39,184 bases of DNA from a virus, in IMG/VR virus record IMGVR_UViG_3300033551_000018, positions 1-39,184 of that record, one strand, 5' to 3'. Positions within the stretch are counted from its first letter, which is position 1. The number at the start of each line of letters is the position of its first letter. Below are positions 1 through 7,009 of the stretch, piece by piece. The position numbers were made by a program, and so were the translations under genes. The notes under the pieces were generated by a model. The model worked only from the letters and a program-made list of their open reading frames with translations, did not search any database and was not told the origin of the DNA.

Positions 1-1403
1 ATCCACTCCTGAAGCGTCGCTATGCAAGCGTCGGTATCTTGCGGCAGCGCCTCGCGGAGGAACTGGAGCCAGCGCGGGCATTGCGCCTCGCGATCGAGCG
101 CGCACGCCACCGAGCGGGTGGCGTAATGCTCCGGCGAGTGCGGCACGATCTGCCCGGTGGCTAGGTCCAGGGCGCCGTTGCTGCCGACGATCACGCCGGC
201 CGCATCCCAGACGACCCCCCGCCGGATCAGCCCCGGGTCTTCCTTGATCCAGCGGAAAGCACCGTTGAGGGTCTTATCCTCGACCACCTTGAGCAGCCGT
301 GCGGCGCCCATGACATGCGTCCGCAGATCGTGCAGCCCGCCATCGTCCAGGTATCGCCAGACCCCACCTTCATAGGTCCATAGCTCGCCCTCGACCGTGA
401 TCAGCGGCCGCCCCCAGCGCTCGAGCGCGACCTTGGCCACCTTCTCGAGGATGGCGCCCTTGCCCTTGGGTGCCAGTGCCGCTCGCTCCTCGCGCTCCTG
501 CTGGAGGTTGATGACCTGGGCGAACTTCTGCTGCGCCCCGCCGATCATGCGCCGGATGCCGGCCTCCTCCTTGCGCCAGTCCCAGCGCCGCCCCTCCTCG
601 CCCGCCGCTAAGCGGGTAGCGGTCATCAGCCGGGTAACGATCTCCTCCTCGGGCACGCCATGCGCGGCGAGCGAGGCCGACACCCGGAGCTGGCGGTCGT
701 GGACGTTGCCCGGCTCCATGCCGGCCAGGGCCTCCTCGACGTCGAGCGGCACCCGCACCCCGACCCGTGCCGCTGCCGCCAGCCACGGGTCCACCGGCTC
801 GCCCCTGAGCTCGCGCTGCCAGGACAGCCACTCCTGGAGGTCGGGGAGCTGGTAGGTCACGTCCGACTGCCACAGCACCGCGCATGGCCGCGGCGGGTCG
901 TATTTGTGGTTCAGCGTCCCCGGCAGCCGCATGATGCGGGCGAGGTCGCACACCGCCGGGTCGCCGCCGAACACCCGCGCCAGCCCGCGCAGGAGCGCCA
1001 CCAGGGCCTCGTCAGGCGGCTCGGCCTCCGGCAGGCGCCACCACAGGTGCAACCCGCCCCCACTGTCGTTGATGGAGCTGGGCGGGCAGTAGCAGCCCCT
1101 GGCGAGCTCCAGGACGGCCGCCTTGTCCTCTACCCTATCCAGGTCCGCCCACAGCGCCGGCACGCGCCAGACGGTCTCCAGGCGCCCTGGCGGGGCACTC
1201 CCTGGTGCTCGGCTGGCAGCGCCATGGTAGATGTCCCGGTCCTGGTTGCGGACCAGCCAGTGCCCGAGCTCGTCAGGATCGCGGGTGGCGAGGAGCCTTG
1301 GCCCGCTCTTGCCCAGCGCCCGAAACTCGATTTCTCCTTCAGCCCATGCAAAAAGCCATTCCAGCCACTTGACTGCGGCTGACGGTTCAACCACAACTGG
1401 CAT
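1..1403 (-). CDS. Phage primase, AEP + D5_N type (C-terminus cut off by left window edge)
   Basis: The frame is open from the ATG at 1403 to the window edge, giving 467 residues without a stop. An AEP-type primase core is visible: DLD at residues 87-89 (metal-binding motif I), SGGGLHLWWR around H119 (motif II), and DLARIMRLPGTLN from D153 (motif III, typical of RepB/D5-associated primases). A D5_N-like region follows at about 330-460, with SNGALDLATGQIVPHSPEHY. The family normally ends in an SF3 helicase, which would lie outside the window, so this is probably the phage primase-helicase that makes primers and unwinds at the fork. An SD, GGAGG, lies 5 nt before the ATG. It is the last visible gene of the leftward early operon. 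Only the helicase half is unproven. Confidence 0.85.
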   Translation of the reverse strand, partial: MPVVVEPSAAVKWLEWLFAWAEGEIEFRALGKSGPRLLATRDPDELGHWLVRNQDRDIYHGAASRAPGSAPPGRLETVWRVPALWADLDRVEDKAAVLELARGCYCPPSSINDSGGGLHLWWRLPEAEPPDEALVALLRGLARVFGGDPAVCDLARIMRLPGTLNHKYDPPRPCAVLWQSDVTYQLPDLQEWLSWQRELRGEPVDPWLAAAARVGVRVPLDVEEALAGMEPGNVHDRQLRVSASLAAHGVPEEEIVTRLMTATRLAAGEEGRRWDWRKEEAGIRRMIGGAQQKFAQVINLQQEREERAALAPKGKGAILEKVAKVALERWGRPLITVEGELWTYEGGVWRYLDDGGLHDLRTHVMGAARLLKVVEDKTLNGAFRWIKEDPGLIRRGVVWDAAGVIVGSNGALDLATGQIVPHSPEHYATRSVACALDREAQCPRWLQFLREALPQDTDACIATLQEW

Positions 1404-1425
1404 TAATGCCTCCGCAGAAGGCAGG

Positions 1426-1450
1426 AGCGGCGCCCTAACCGGGCGCCGCT
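1426..1450. other. GC-rich hairpin between early genes
   Basis: A perfect 10-bp inverted repeat (1426-1435 with 1441-1450) encloses a 5-nt loop. It lies between the stop of the gene at 1457-2044 and the primase start at 1403. In the leftward transcript no U-run follows the stem, so it is not a standard intrinsic terminator for that strand. It may be an attenuator, a pause site or an mRNA-end stabiliser. On the plus strand the stem is followed by TTTGCATTT, a weak terminator at best. Confidence 0.5.
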
Positions 1451-1456
1451 TTGCAT

Positions 1457-2044
1457 TTAGAACTTAGTCAGCTTCTTCGGCTTCGCCTCACCGGTTCGCC
1501 ACTCGACCAGCTCGAGCACCGGCACCTTCACCCGGCCGTACATCTTGTGATCGTAGTGCGAGCCGCCGAGCTTGATCACCGGCGTGCCCTGCCGGCCCTC
1601 CTTCAGGCCCTTGCCGTAGCTCTCGAACAGCGCCTTGCAGCAGCCTTCCCAGCCGCGCGAGCCGCCGGCCATCAGCAGCTCGTCGCCATCCGGGATCCGC
1701 ACCGGGATCTCAATCATCTTCTGCCACGGGTCGCGCTTGTAGCCCTTGTCGTCCAGGTCCCACATGTCCTTGTCCCGGTCGGGCAGCACGTCGCGCGGCT
1801 CGACCTGGTAGCCCTCGGCCAGGAGGCCCATCCGCCGATCGGTCGGGCGGCTGTCCTGCCAGCGCACCCACCCCCACTCGACGCCGGCCATGTTGGCCAG
1901 CAGCAGGGTGCCGAGCTTCAGCTCCTTTTTGTCCTGGCCGACCAGCCAATCGCCTTTCTCGAAGCGCAGGATCGGCTTCTGATCGCCTCCGCTCAGGGTG
2001 GTGGAGGCGATGAGCCACGGGTTTGCTGTTGTTACGAGTTCCAT
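1457..2044 (-). CDS. Conserved-looking early phage protein, function unknown
   Basis: This encodes 195 residues. The start is set at the ATG at 2044 because an AAGGAG Shine-Dalgarno lies just upstream. An in-frame start seven codons earlier would extend the protein further into the preceding nuclease gene and has no better SD. The protein is soluble and rich in W, K and D, with no signal peptide, membrane segment or recognisable catalytic motif. It sits between a Cas4-like exonuclease and the primase, so a role in replication or recombination, such as a DNA-binding accessory protein, is reasonable by position only. It overlaps the exonuclease gene by 13 nt, suggesting translational coupling. 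I do not recognise the family. Confidence 0.75.
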   Translation of the reverse strand: MELVTTANPWLIASTTLSGGDQKPILRFEKGDWLVGQDKKELKLGTLLLANMAGVEWGWVRWQDSRPTDRRMGLLAEGYQVEPRDVLPDRDKDMWDLDDKGYKRDPWQKMIEIPVRIPDGDELLMAGGSRGWEGCCKALFESYGKGLKEGRQGTPVIKLGGSHYDHKMYGRVKVPVLELVEWRTGEAKPKKLTKF

Positions 2045-2853
2045 TTTTCCTTCTCCTTGACCCACCGCAGGACACCGTTGTTCTGCACCGAGACCACCCC
2101 GGGCATGATACTGACGCCGGCCCTGCGCAGGACCTCATGCGCCTGCTCGCGCAGCCGCTCGTTCCGTTCCTTGGCATACTCGACCGTCGCCACCGCTACG
2201 CTGGCGGTATCGCGCAGCGTCCGCAGCTCGGCCTCCTCGGCTAGGCTCAACACACCGTCACCGACGATTGGCTTGCCCAGGCACTCGGTCTGGAAGGGGC
2301 ACCATTGGCAGTCACCTGTCCAGCGCCCTTCCCGCTCGGGCGGATCGGCCGCACGGAGCATGATCCAGGCCCGCTCGCGCATCGCCTCGGCCACCGAGGG
2401 ATCATACTCGAGCTCGACCTCGCGCAGGTCGCTGAAGTCCGAGGCGTTGACGTAGAGCAGCCAGCCCACGGCGGCACCGGTAAGGCGCATCTGCACCTGG
2501 AGTTGCAGCCTATGTTTTTGCCGCACCGGCTCGTGGATGCGGGGGTCGAAGCTCTTAAGGTCGACCGGCATGCCGTCGATCGTCATGTCGAGCGTGGCCG
2601 ACAGCGGCGGGGAGATCAGCGTCCGCTGGACGTTCTCCACCTGGAATCCGGCCGCCCTCAATCGCCCGCGCGCCCACGCCTCGATGACGTTGCCGCGCGT
2701 GGCTGGACCCCACGACTGGGCGCGCTCTTCCGGGTAGCCGTGCTTACTGTACCAGACTTGACGGATACAGTTGCCGACTTCGCTGGCGCCGACGGTTTGC
2801 TTGCGGTCGTGCTTCCAGCGCTTGCGGGTTGGCCTAATGCGTTCAACAAGCAT
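2032..2853 (-). CDS. Cas4-like PD-(D/E)XK exonuclease
   Basis: This 273-residue protein has the hallmarks of the RecB/Cas4 nuclease superfamily. D89 (ATLDMTIDG) and VDLKS with D98 and K100 form the D...DxK core, and QLQVQM at about 117-122 matches the downstream Q motif. A Cys at 29 and a C-terminal C182-x2-C185-x5-C191 set match the four-cysteine iron-sulphur cluster of Cas4/AddB-type nucleases. The family degrades or resects DNA ends. In phages without CRISPR such genes belong to recombination or replication modules, and no CRISPR array is present here. The ATG at 2853 has a GGAG 4 nt upstream. Its 5' end lies inside the preceding VRR-NUC frame for 196 nt, which is unusual. Confidence 0.85.
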   Translation of the reverse strand: MLVERIRPTRKRWKHDRKQTVGASEVGNCIRQVWYSKHGYPEERAQSWGPATRGNVIEAWARGRLRAAGFQVENVQRTLISPPLSATLDMTIDGMPVDLKSFDPRIHEPVRQKHRLQLQVQMRLTGAAVGWLLYVNASDFSDLREVELEYDPSVAEAMRERAWIMLRAADPPEREGRWTGDCQWCPFQTECLGKPIVGDGVLSLAEEAELRTLRDTASVAVATVEYAKERNERLREQAHEVLRRAGVSIMPGVVSVQNNGVLRWVKEKEKWNS

Positions 2854-3146
2854 GTCACTCCATCCTCCACCTCGCTAAACCTTGCGACTACATGCAATCC
2901 ACCGGCTGCCCTGACCGCGGCGGCGAACCGCTGCTGCTCCGGCCGCCAGGCGTCCTTGCCGACCTTGACCTCGATAAAAACCGCCCTCCCGCCAATGCAG
3001 GCGATCAGGTCGCTGGCTCCGGGCGAGCCGAACCGGATCAGCCGTCCGTGCTCGTCCTTCAAAGCACCGCTTTTGTATTCGAGGACGAGACCGCCTATCC
3101 GGCTCACCGCGAGGCGGACGCGGTTGCAACAATCGGCGTGGTTCAA
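2658..3146 (-). CDS. VRR-NUC domain nuclease
   Basis: This encodes 162 residues from a TTG start at 3146, chosen because AGGAG (3155-3159) sits 8 nt upstream. Residues about 1-95 form a VRR-NUC (PD-(D/E)XK) domain: GSPGASDLIACIGG, then FIEVKVG with the ExK pair, then RPEQQRFAAAVRAAGG. Stand-alone phage VRR-NUC proteins are usually about 100 residues and are Holliday-junction or flap-type nucleases. Here the frame continues for about 65 residues of Ala/Ser/Thr/Lys-rich sequence read out of frame from the next gene. That tail is probably either a real long overlap or the result of a lost stop codon. The start overlaps the upstream stop as TTGA. Confidence 0.8.
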   Translation of the reverse strand: MNHADCCNRVRLAVSRIGGLVLEYKSGALKDEHGRLIRFGSPGASDLIACIGGRAVFIEVKVGKDAWRPEQQRFAAAVRAAGGLHVVARFSEVEDGVTCLLNALGQPASAGSTTASKPSAPAKSATVSVKSGTVSTATRKSAPSRGVQPRAATSSRRGRAGD

Positions 3147-3346
3147 AATGGTATCTCCTCTTGGTCGTAATAATCTTCTCTGCTCCCGTCAGTAATCTCA
3201 ACTAACTTTGCCAATTGAGCTGCTGATAGCGTAAAAAACGGGTTGAACGACTGGTCAAAGATACTCTTGACAAAGTTTTCAGGCCACTCTCCGCGCGCCT
3301 CGCGGATTGCATCGAACAATAGCTCGCGCTGATCATCGGTCATCAT
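3143..3346 (-). CDS. 67-residue protein with SSB-like acidic C-terminal tail
   Basis: The start is the ATG at 3346 (or the adjacent ATG at 3343), overlapping the helicase stop as ATGATGA, with AGGGGG upstream. The protein is small, soluble and acidic, and it ends in YDQEEIPF. That end closely resembles the C-terminal peptide of bacterial SSB (DDDIPF), by which SSB recruits primase, exonucleases and helicases. No OB-fold is obvious in the 59 residues before it. Position between an SF2 helicase and a nuclease fits a small adaptor that mimics or extends SSB contacts. This role is inferred from the tail and the neighbours. The stop overlaps the TTG of the VRR-NUC gene, so all three genes are coupled. 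Confidence 0.7.
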   Translation of the reverse strand: MMTDDQRELLFDAIREARGEWPENFVKSIFDQSFNPFFTLSAAQLAKLVEITDGSREDYYDQEEIPF

Positions 3347-4749
3347 GCGATCAACCCCCTTGCCTTCACGCTCCATGCGGCAACCGTTGGATGCACGCCG
3401 CACAGCTCGCAGGCTTCCAGAAACTCACGCCGGGTCGGGCGGACCTCGCCGGCCGCGGCCAGCCATAGGTTGCCGCCCTGCTTGCCGCGCTGGGTCCACT
3501 GATAGGCTGCCCAGCTTGGCAGCTTGCCGTGGAGCTTGGCAAACCGCACATACTCGCTGGGCGTGCCGCAGAGGGCGTGGATGTCGTCCAGTGACGCCCT
3601 GGTGATGACCTCGAGCTCGGCGGCACGCTCCTCGAGCAGGACCAGATGGCGCGGCTTGGCAGCACCGCAGCGCTCGCACTCCGGCCCCTGGTTGACCGCC
3701 CAGCATTCCTCGCAGACCCATACGCTCAGCTCGCCTATCTTGCGCTTGGTCTTGAGCCGGCCTTCTAGGGTCCACTCACGATCATCAGCAGGCAGCCCGT
3801 GCCGAAGCCAATTACCCACGTGATCAAGCACCACGGCGACACCGCTACCACCACGATTGCAGCGGCCAGACTGCTGGAGATAAACAGTAAGGCTAGCAGT
3901 AGGGCGGCAGAGCGAGACCGCTGATAGCCCTGGAACATCCAACCCCTCCCCGATCATGTCCACGGTCGCCAAGCTGTCGAGCGCGCCCGTGCGCAGGGCT
4001 GCCAGCCGGGCTCCGACCTCGGCCCGGGGCAGCTTGGAATGTAGCGTCTGGCATCGCACGCCGCGGGCTCGGAACTGCTCGGCCGCATGCTCGGCGGTAT
4101 CGATCGAGGGCCAGAACGAGGCGTGCCCGCCGCGCGCGTGGCGCAGGTAGTGCTCCACGACGTCGCCGAAGATCCGCGAGTGGCGGATGGCTTGCTTCAC
4201 GTCCTCCCGCGCATACTCGCCGGCCCGCACCCGCACGCCGGTCAGCTCCACGCCACTCGGGATGCTGAGCACCTGGAACGGTTTCAGCCACCCCTGCTCG
4301 ATCAGCTCGCGATAGCTCGGCCCGCAGATCAGCTCGTCGAAGTCCAGCCCGAGCCCATCCAGCCGCTGCGGCGTCGCCGTGAAGCCGAAGAGCCGCGCCT
4401 GCGGCCAGCGCGCCAGGAGCTCCTTATAGGTGGCTCCTGGCGTATGGTGCGCCTCGTCTACAATCACCGTCAGGGGCTCGGGGAGCTCGCGCCGGGCTGC
4501 CGTCTGCACCATGCCGATGGTGGGCCAGCCGTGCCACTGCCCGCCGGCCTTGAGGGTCCAGCCGCCACACAGCGCGTGAAGCTGGTCGATCAGCCACTCG
4601 GCGTGTGCCAGGACGAGGGTGCGGGGACCGATCGCCTCGCGGATCAGGACCGACTTGCCAGCACCGGTCGGGAGCTGGATGCAGACGCGCCGTGCGCTGC
4701 TGGCCCGCCGCTGCCTGTCCAGCTCCCACTGATAGGGGCGGAGCCTCAC
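3343..4749 (-). CDS. SF2 DEAD/DEAH-box helicase with C-terminal zinc ribbon
   Basis: This encodes 468 residues from a GTG start that overlaps the HTH gene stop (GTGA). Helicase motifs run in order: RPYQ near the N-terminus (Q-motif-like), LPTGAGKS at 26-33 (Walker A), VDEAH at 97-101 (Walker B), TAT at 124-126 (III), MIGEGLDVPG near 265 (V) and QQSGRCNR at 292-299 (VI, arginine fingers). This is a complete SF2 core of the RecG/UvsW/type III restriction-like kind. A zinc ribbon follows, C346-x2-C349 and C358-x2-C361. Phage proteins of this type unwind recombination or replication intermediates and may help origin melting. Its place beside two nucleases fits a recombination-dependent replication set. 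Confidence 0.9.
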   Translation of the reverse strand: MRLRPYQWELDRQRRASSARRVCIQLPTGAGKSVLIREAIGPRTLVLAHAEWLIDQLHALCGGWTLKAGGQWHGWPTIGMVQTAARRELPEPLTVIVDEAHHTPGATYKELLARWPQARLFGFTATPQRLDGLGLDFDELICGPSYRELIEQGWLKPFQVLSIPSGVELTGVRVRAGEYAREDVKQAIRHSRIFGDVVEHYLRHARGGHASFWPSIDTAEHAAEQFRARGVRCQTLHSKLPRAEVGARLAALRTGALDSLATVDMIGEGLDVPGLSAVSLCRPTASLTVYLQQSGRCNRGGSGVAVVLDHVGNWLRHGLPADDREWTLEGRLKTKRKIGELSVWVCEECWAVNQGPECERCGAAKPRHLVLLEERAAELEVITRASLDDIHALCGTPSEYVRFAKLHGKLPSWAAYQWTQRGKQGGNLWLAAAGEVRPTRREFLEACELCGVHPTVAAWSVKARGLIA

Positions 4750-4934
4750 CGGGAGAACTCATCGAAGGCCGTTTCCGGTAGCTTAATTTTGCGTTCTCTA
4801 GCCGCTGCCAGGATCGGCAGCCGCCACTTGTGCGGTACTGCCCCACGCCAGCGCCACTGGTGGACCGCGTTGCGTTTGGCCCCCAGTGTGATCGCCAAAG
4901 CCTCGATTAGCGCCTGCTGAAAGATTCGTTCCAT
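4746..4934 (-). CDS. Small helix-turn-helix DNA-binding protein (Cro/carph-isopro-like)
   Basis: This encodes 62 residues. An upstream in-frame ATG at 4946 is rejected because GGAG (4941-4944) sits 6 nt before the ATG at 4934. The sequence ALAITLGAKRNAVHQWRWRG followed by VPHKW and ILAAAR matches the small Cro-like HTH proteins found in phages and alphaproteobacteria (alpha-turn-alpha, then W/RG and IP-x-W). It is the first gene of the leftward early operon and lies beside a region with two palindromes, so it is the natural candidate for the repressor or Cro-like switch acting there. That target is inferred. Confidence 0.75.
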   Translation of the reverse strand: MERIFQQALIEALAITLGAKRNAVHQWRWRGAVPHKWRLPILAAARERKIKLPETAFDEFSR

Positions 4935-4959
4935 GACCCTCTCCATTGTGCGAGAGGTT

Positions 4960-4987
4960 CTTATAAAATGTTATGGCAGCGTCGCAA
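4960..4987 (-). promoter_or_regulatory. Predicted sigma70-type promoter for the leftward early operon
   Basis: On the minus strand a -35-like TTGCGA (4982-4987) and a -10-like TATAAG (4960-4965) are separated by 16 bp, about 25 nt upstream of the HTH start codon. The match is moderate. Its position at the divergent junction supports it. No equally good rightward promoter was found. Confidence 0.5.
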
Positions 4988-5001
4988 GATGTAATAGGGT
5001 G

Positions 5002-5059
5002 GCTCCCGCGGGCAGCCTTTGTCGGTGCCACTTCCGTGATCACAACCGCCCGCGGGAGC
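5002..5059. promoter_or_regulatory. 12-bp inverted repeat in the divergent control region; likely operator or SD-sequestering hairpin
   Basis: Positions 5002-5013 and 5048-5059 are perfect reverse complements, separated by 34 nt. Each arm also contains the 8-bp palindrome CCCGCGGG (5005-5012 and 5049-5056), so two identical palindromes lie 44 bp apart, about four helical turns. The right arm contains the Shine-Dalgarno GGGAG of the gene starting at 5066. The element could be a double operator for the adjacent HTH protein, or an RNA stem that hides that SD in the rightward mRNA, or both. An 8-bp direct repeat, GCAAGATG, also occurs at 4984 and 5061. Confidence 0.6.
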
Positions 5060-5065
5060 TGCAAG

Positions 5066-5371
5066 ATGCAACTGGACGAGCTGTTGATGCAAGGCCGCAG
5101 CTACATGGCCAGCGTCGAAACGGTCTATGACGAGACGCGCGATCCGACGTGGCGGATCGAGGTCGGGCTGCGCGCCCTGCGCCAGCACAGCACCAACATG
5201 CGGTCGGTCGATCGCTACACCTCTGAGGCTTTGCTCGGCGCGCTGATCGGCAGCATCAAATGGGCTGAAAGGCACGACCCCTGCGGCGGGCACCTGGGCG
5301 AGTGCCTGCACCACCTCGAGGACGCCGCCGCCTCGCTGCGGCTGGCCAACATGGAGGAGGAAGAGGCATGA
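5066..5371 (+). CDS. Unknown early protein, first gene of rightward operon
   Basis: This encodes 101 residues from the ATG at 5066, preceded by GGGAG 7 nt upstream. A more upstream in-frame ATG at 4973 would read through the inverted repeat and has no SD. The protein is alpha-helical in character, acidic at the C-terminus (EEEEA), with no membrane segment. Cysteines and histidines near residues 70-82 (DPCGGHLGECLHH) could bind a metal, but the spacing fits no family I know. Its stop overlaps the next start as ATGA. Its SD is buried in the inverted repeat at 5002-5059, so its translation is probably controlled. Confidence 0.7.
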   Translation: MQLDELLMQGRSYMASVETVYDETRDPTWRIEVGLRALRQHSTNMRSVDRYTSEALLGALIGSIKWAERHDPCGGHLGECLHHLEDAAASLRLANMEEEEA

Positions 5372-5601
5372 GCGAGCCCATGCTGCGGACGCACACCGAG
5401 CGCTGCCGCGACCAGAAGCGGATCGAGGGGCTGGAGGCCGAGCTGGCAGCGATGACGCAACAGGCCGATCTTCTGGCCGTGGCTTACACCGATGTCCTGA
5501 CGGCCCTGGTCGAGGCCAAGGAGTGGCGTACCGTCGCCACCCTCATGGCGCTGGCCGGCGGCTTTCTCGCCATCTTCGCTATCCGGGCGTTCGGGCTATG
5601 A
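5368..5601 (+). CDS. Small coiled-coil protein with C-terminal membrane anchor
   Basis: This encodes 77 residues from the ATG at 5368, with GGAGGAAGAGG upstream and an ATGA overlap with the previous gene. The N-terminal 50 residues are charged and helical (EGLEAELAAM, coiled-coil-like). Residues about 55-75 (TVATLMALAGGFLAIFAIRAF) form one membrane helix at the very C-terminus, a tail-anchored layout. It could be a membrane-bound scaffold or a superinfection or defence factor. Its position in an early accessory operon argues against a lysis role. No family is recognised. Confidence 0.7.
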   Translation: MSEPMLRTHTERCRDQKRIEGLEAELAAMTQQADLLAVAYTDVLTALVEAKEWRTVATLMALAGGFLAIFAIRAFGL

Positions 5602-5786
5602 AGGACCAGCCCCTCGACCTCATGGCACCGTGGCGGCTCGTGCTGCTGGCCGCTTATGTCATGCTGATATTCCCGGTGGCGGCGCTGGCGGGGGCGGCAT
5701 GGGGGCGTCTCGCCCCCCCGGCCTCCTGCGGGATCTGCAGGCGGCCCCTGACCCGGGGAGTGTGCTCGAGCTGCGGTGTCGGCTAA
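5598..5786 (+). CDS. Small membrane protein with C-terminal zinc ribbon
   Basis: This encodes 62 residues from the ATG at 5598, again overlapping the previous stop (ATGA). Residues about 12-35 form a membrane helix (WRLVLLAAYVMLIF...). The C-terminal 20 residues contain C-x2-C ... C-x2-C (SCGICRRPLTRG followed by CSSCG), a minimal zinc-ribbon knuckle. A single helix plus a zinc knuckle suggests a membrane-bound adaptor or nucleic-acid contact, but no function can be assigned. A gap of 44 nt separates it from the phosphoesterase gene. Confidence 0.7.
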   Translation: MKDQPLDLMAPWRLVLLAAYVMLIFPVAALAGAAWGRLAPPASCGICRRPLTRGVCSSCGVG

Positions 5787-5830
5787 CAGATGATTCCACG
5801 CCAGTCGTTGAAAACAAAGGAGAAATCGCA

Positions 5831-6745
5831 GTGACGACTTCCAAAGATAGCGCATCTTGCGCGCCTCTAGTCATCTTCCACAGCATGAACGGCACGATGC
5901 ACTGCGACGACGGCTGGGCCGCAGCATGCGTCGCCAAGATGGGAATAAGCGAGGGCGAGCCCGAGTTCTTCCCCGGCATCTACGGGCAGGAGCCACCCAT
6001 CGGCCGCGTCCGCGACCGCACGGTTTACCTGCTCGACTTCTCCTACAAGCGGCAGAAGCTGCTCGACCTCGTGTGGGAGGGGCAGCCGAAGCGGCTCGTG
6101 GTCCTCGACCACCACAAGACAGCCGAGGCCGATTTGCACGGCCTTGAGAAGCAGATCGAGGATGACGCCGCATGGATAACGGGAGGCCATCGCCCGGAGC
6201 TGCATGTCACGTTCGACATGGGGCACAGCGGCGCGATCCTCGCGTGGCGCTATTTCTTCGGCAACTTCAGCGAGCCGCCGGAACTGCTGAAGCGAGTTGA
6301 GGATGGCGACCTGTGGCGCTGGGCCTACCCCGACAGCAAGCTCATCCAGGCCGCTCTGCGCTCCTACCCACAGGACTTCGAGACGTGGCTCGGCCTGTTC
6401 GACCGGCCCGTTGAGGAGCTGGCGGCTGAAGGCGTTGCTGTCCGGCGCTTCATTGAACGAAAGGTTGAAGAGGTCTTGCCGAACGCGCGCAACGACCTTC
6501 TACCCAGCGACGGTCACTGCCCCGTGGTCCCGATGGTCAACTGCCCAGCGTTCCTCGCCTCAGAGGTGGCAGGCGCGCTTGCTGAGCGGTCGGATGATGG
6601 ATGGGCCTGCGCCTACTACGACACCGCCACGCACCGGGTTTACAGCCTCCGCTCACGCGGCAATGGGCCAGACGTGTCGGAGATCGCCAAGGCCCGCGGC
6701 GGCGGCGGACATCGGGGAGCAGCCGGCTTCCAGCATCCGCTCTGA
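5831..6745 (+). CDS. DHH/DHHA1 phosphoesterase (NrnB/oligoribonuclease-like)
   Basis: This encodes 304 residues. The GTG at 5831 is chosen because AAAGGAG (5816-5822) lies 8 nt upstream. The DHH motifs are complete: CDDGWAAA at 25-32, LLDFSY with D69, VLDHHKT with D93-H94-H95, and DMGHSGA with D129. The C-terminal DHHA1 domain ends in GGGGHRGAAGF (290-300). The family is Mn-dependent and hydrolyses short RNA oligomers, pAp or cyclic (di)nucleotides; the FHSMNGTMHCDDG start resembles NrnB-like proteins (COG2404). In a phage this could recycle nanoRNA, or destroy cyclic-oligonucleotide defence signals such as those of CBASS. The second role is speculative. The next gene lies 48 nt downstream. 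Confidence 0.9.
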   Translation: MTTSKDSASCAPLVIFHSMNGTMHCDDGWAAACVAKMGISEGEPEFFPGIYGQEPPIGRVRDRTVYLLDFSYKRQKLLDLVWEGQPKRLVVLDHHKTAEADLHGLEKQIEDDAAWITGGHRPELHVTFDMGHSGAILAWRYFFGNFSEPPELLKRVEDGDLWRWAYPDSKLIQAALRSYPQDFETWLGLFDRPVEELAAEGVAVRRFIERKVEEVLPNARNDLLPSDGHCPVVPMVNCPAFLASEVAGALAERSDDGWACAYYDTATHRVYSLRSRGNGPDVSEIAKARGGGGHRGAAGFQHPL

Positions 6746-6793
6746 GGCGGAGTGTCGGGAAAGATTTGAATTAGGCCATTATTGGAAAATGCC

Positions 6794-7009
6794 ATGAACG
6801 AAGAGCAGCAGGCGTTTCTCGATGCCCTGGCCACCCCCCAGCAGTGGGAGCGCCTGCCAGATACCGTCTACGGGCTCCGCGCCATGCTCGACGATGCCCG
6901 CAGCATGCGTCGCCGCGACGTTGCGATCCTGAGTGATGCCTTTGGTTTCTGCCGCGAACTGCTCAAGCGCCGGCCGGCTGAGTACGGCGGGCCGAAGGAA
7001 TGTAGGTGA
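6794..7009 (+). CDS. Unknown small helical protein
   Basis: This encodes 71 residues from the ATG at 6794; a TTG at 6782 would add four residues and cannot be excluded. The protein is charged and helical (EEQQAFLDALATP, RAMLDDARSMRRRD) with no membrane segment. Its stop overlaps the methyltransferase start (GTGA), so the two are probably translated together. It may be a partner of the methyltransferase. No family is recognised. Confidence 0.6.
   Translation: MNEEQQAFLDALATPQQWERLPDTVYGLRAMLDDARSMRRRDVAILSDAFGFCRELLKRRPAEYGGPKECR

Noticed and set aside
370-951. Minus-strand frame of 193 codons inside the primase region
   Set aside because: It is out of frame with the primase, which runs uninterrupted from 1403 to the edge with AEP and D5_N motifs.
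1451-2455. 334-codon plus-strand frame opposite the Cas4-like gene
   Set aside because: No motif, and it opposes a well-supported nuclease gene and its downstream neighbour.
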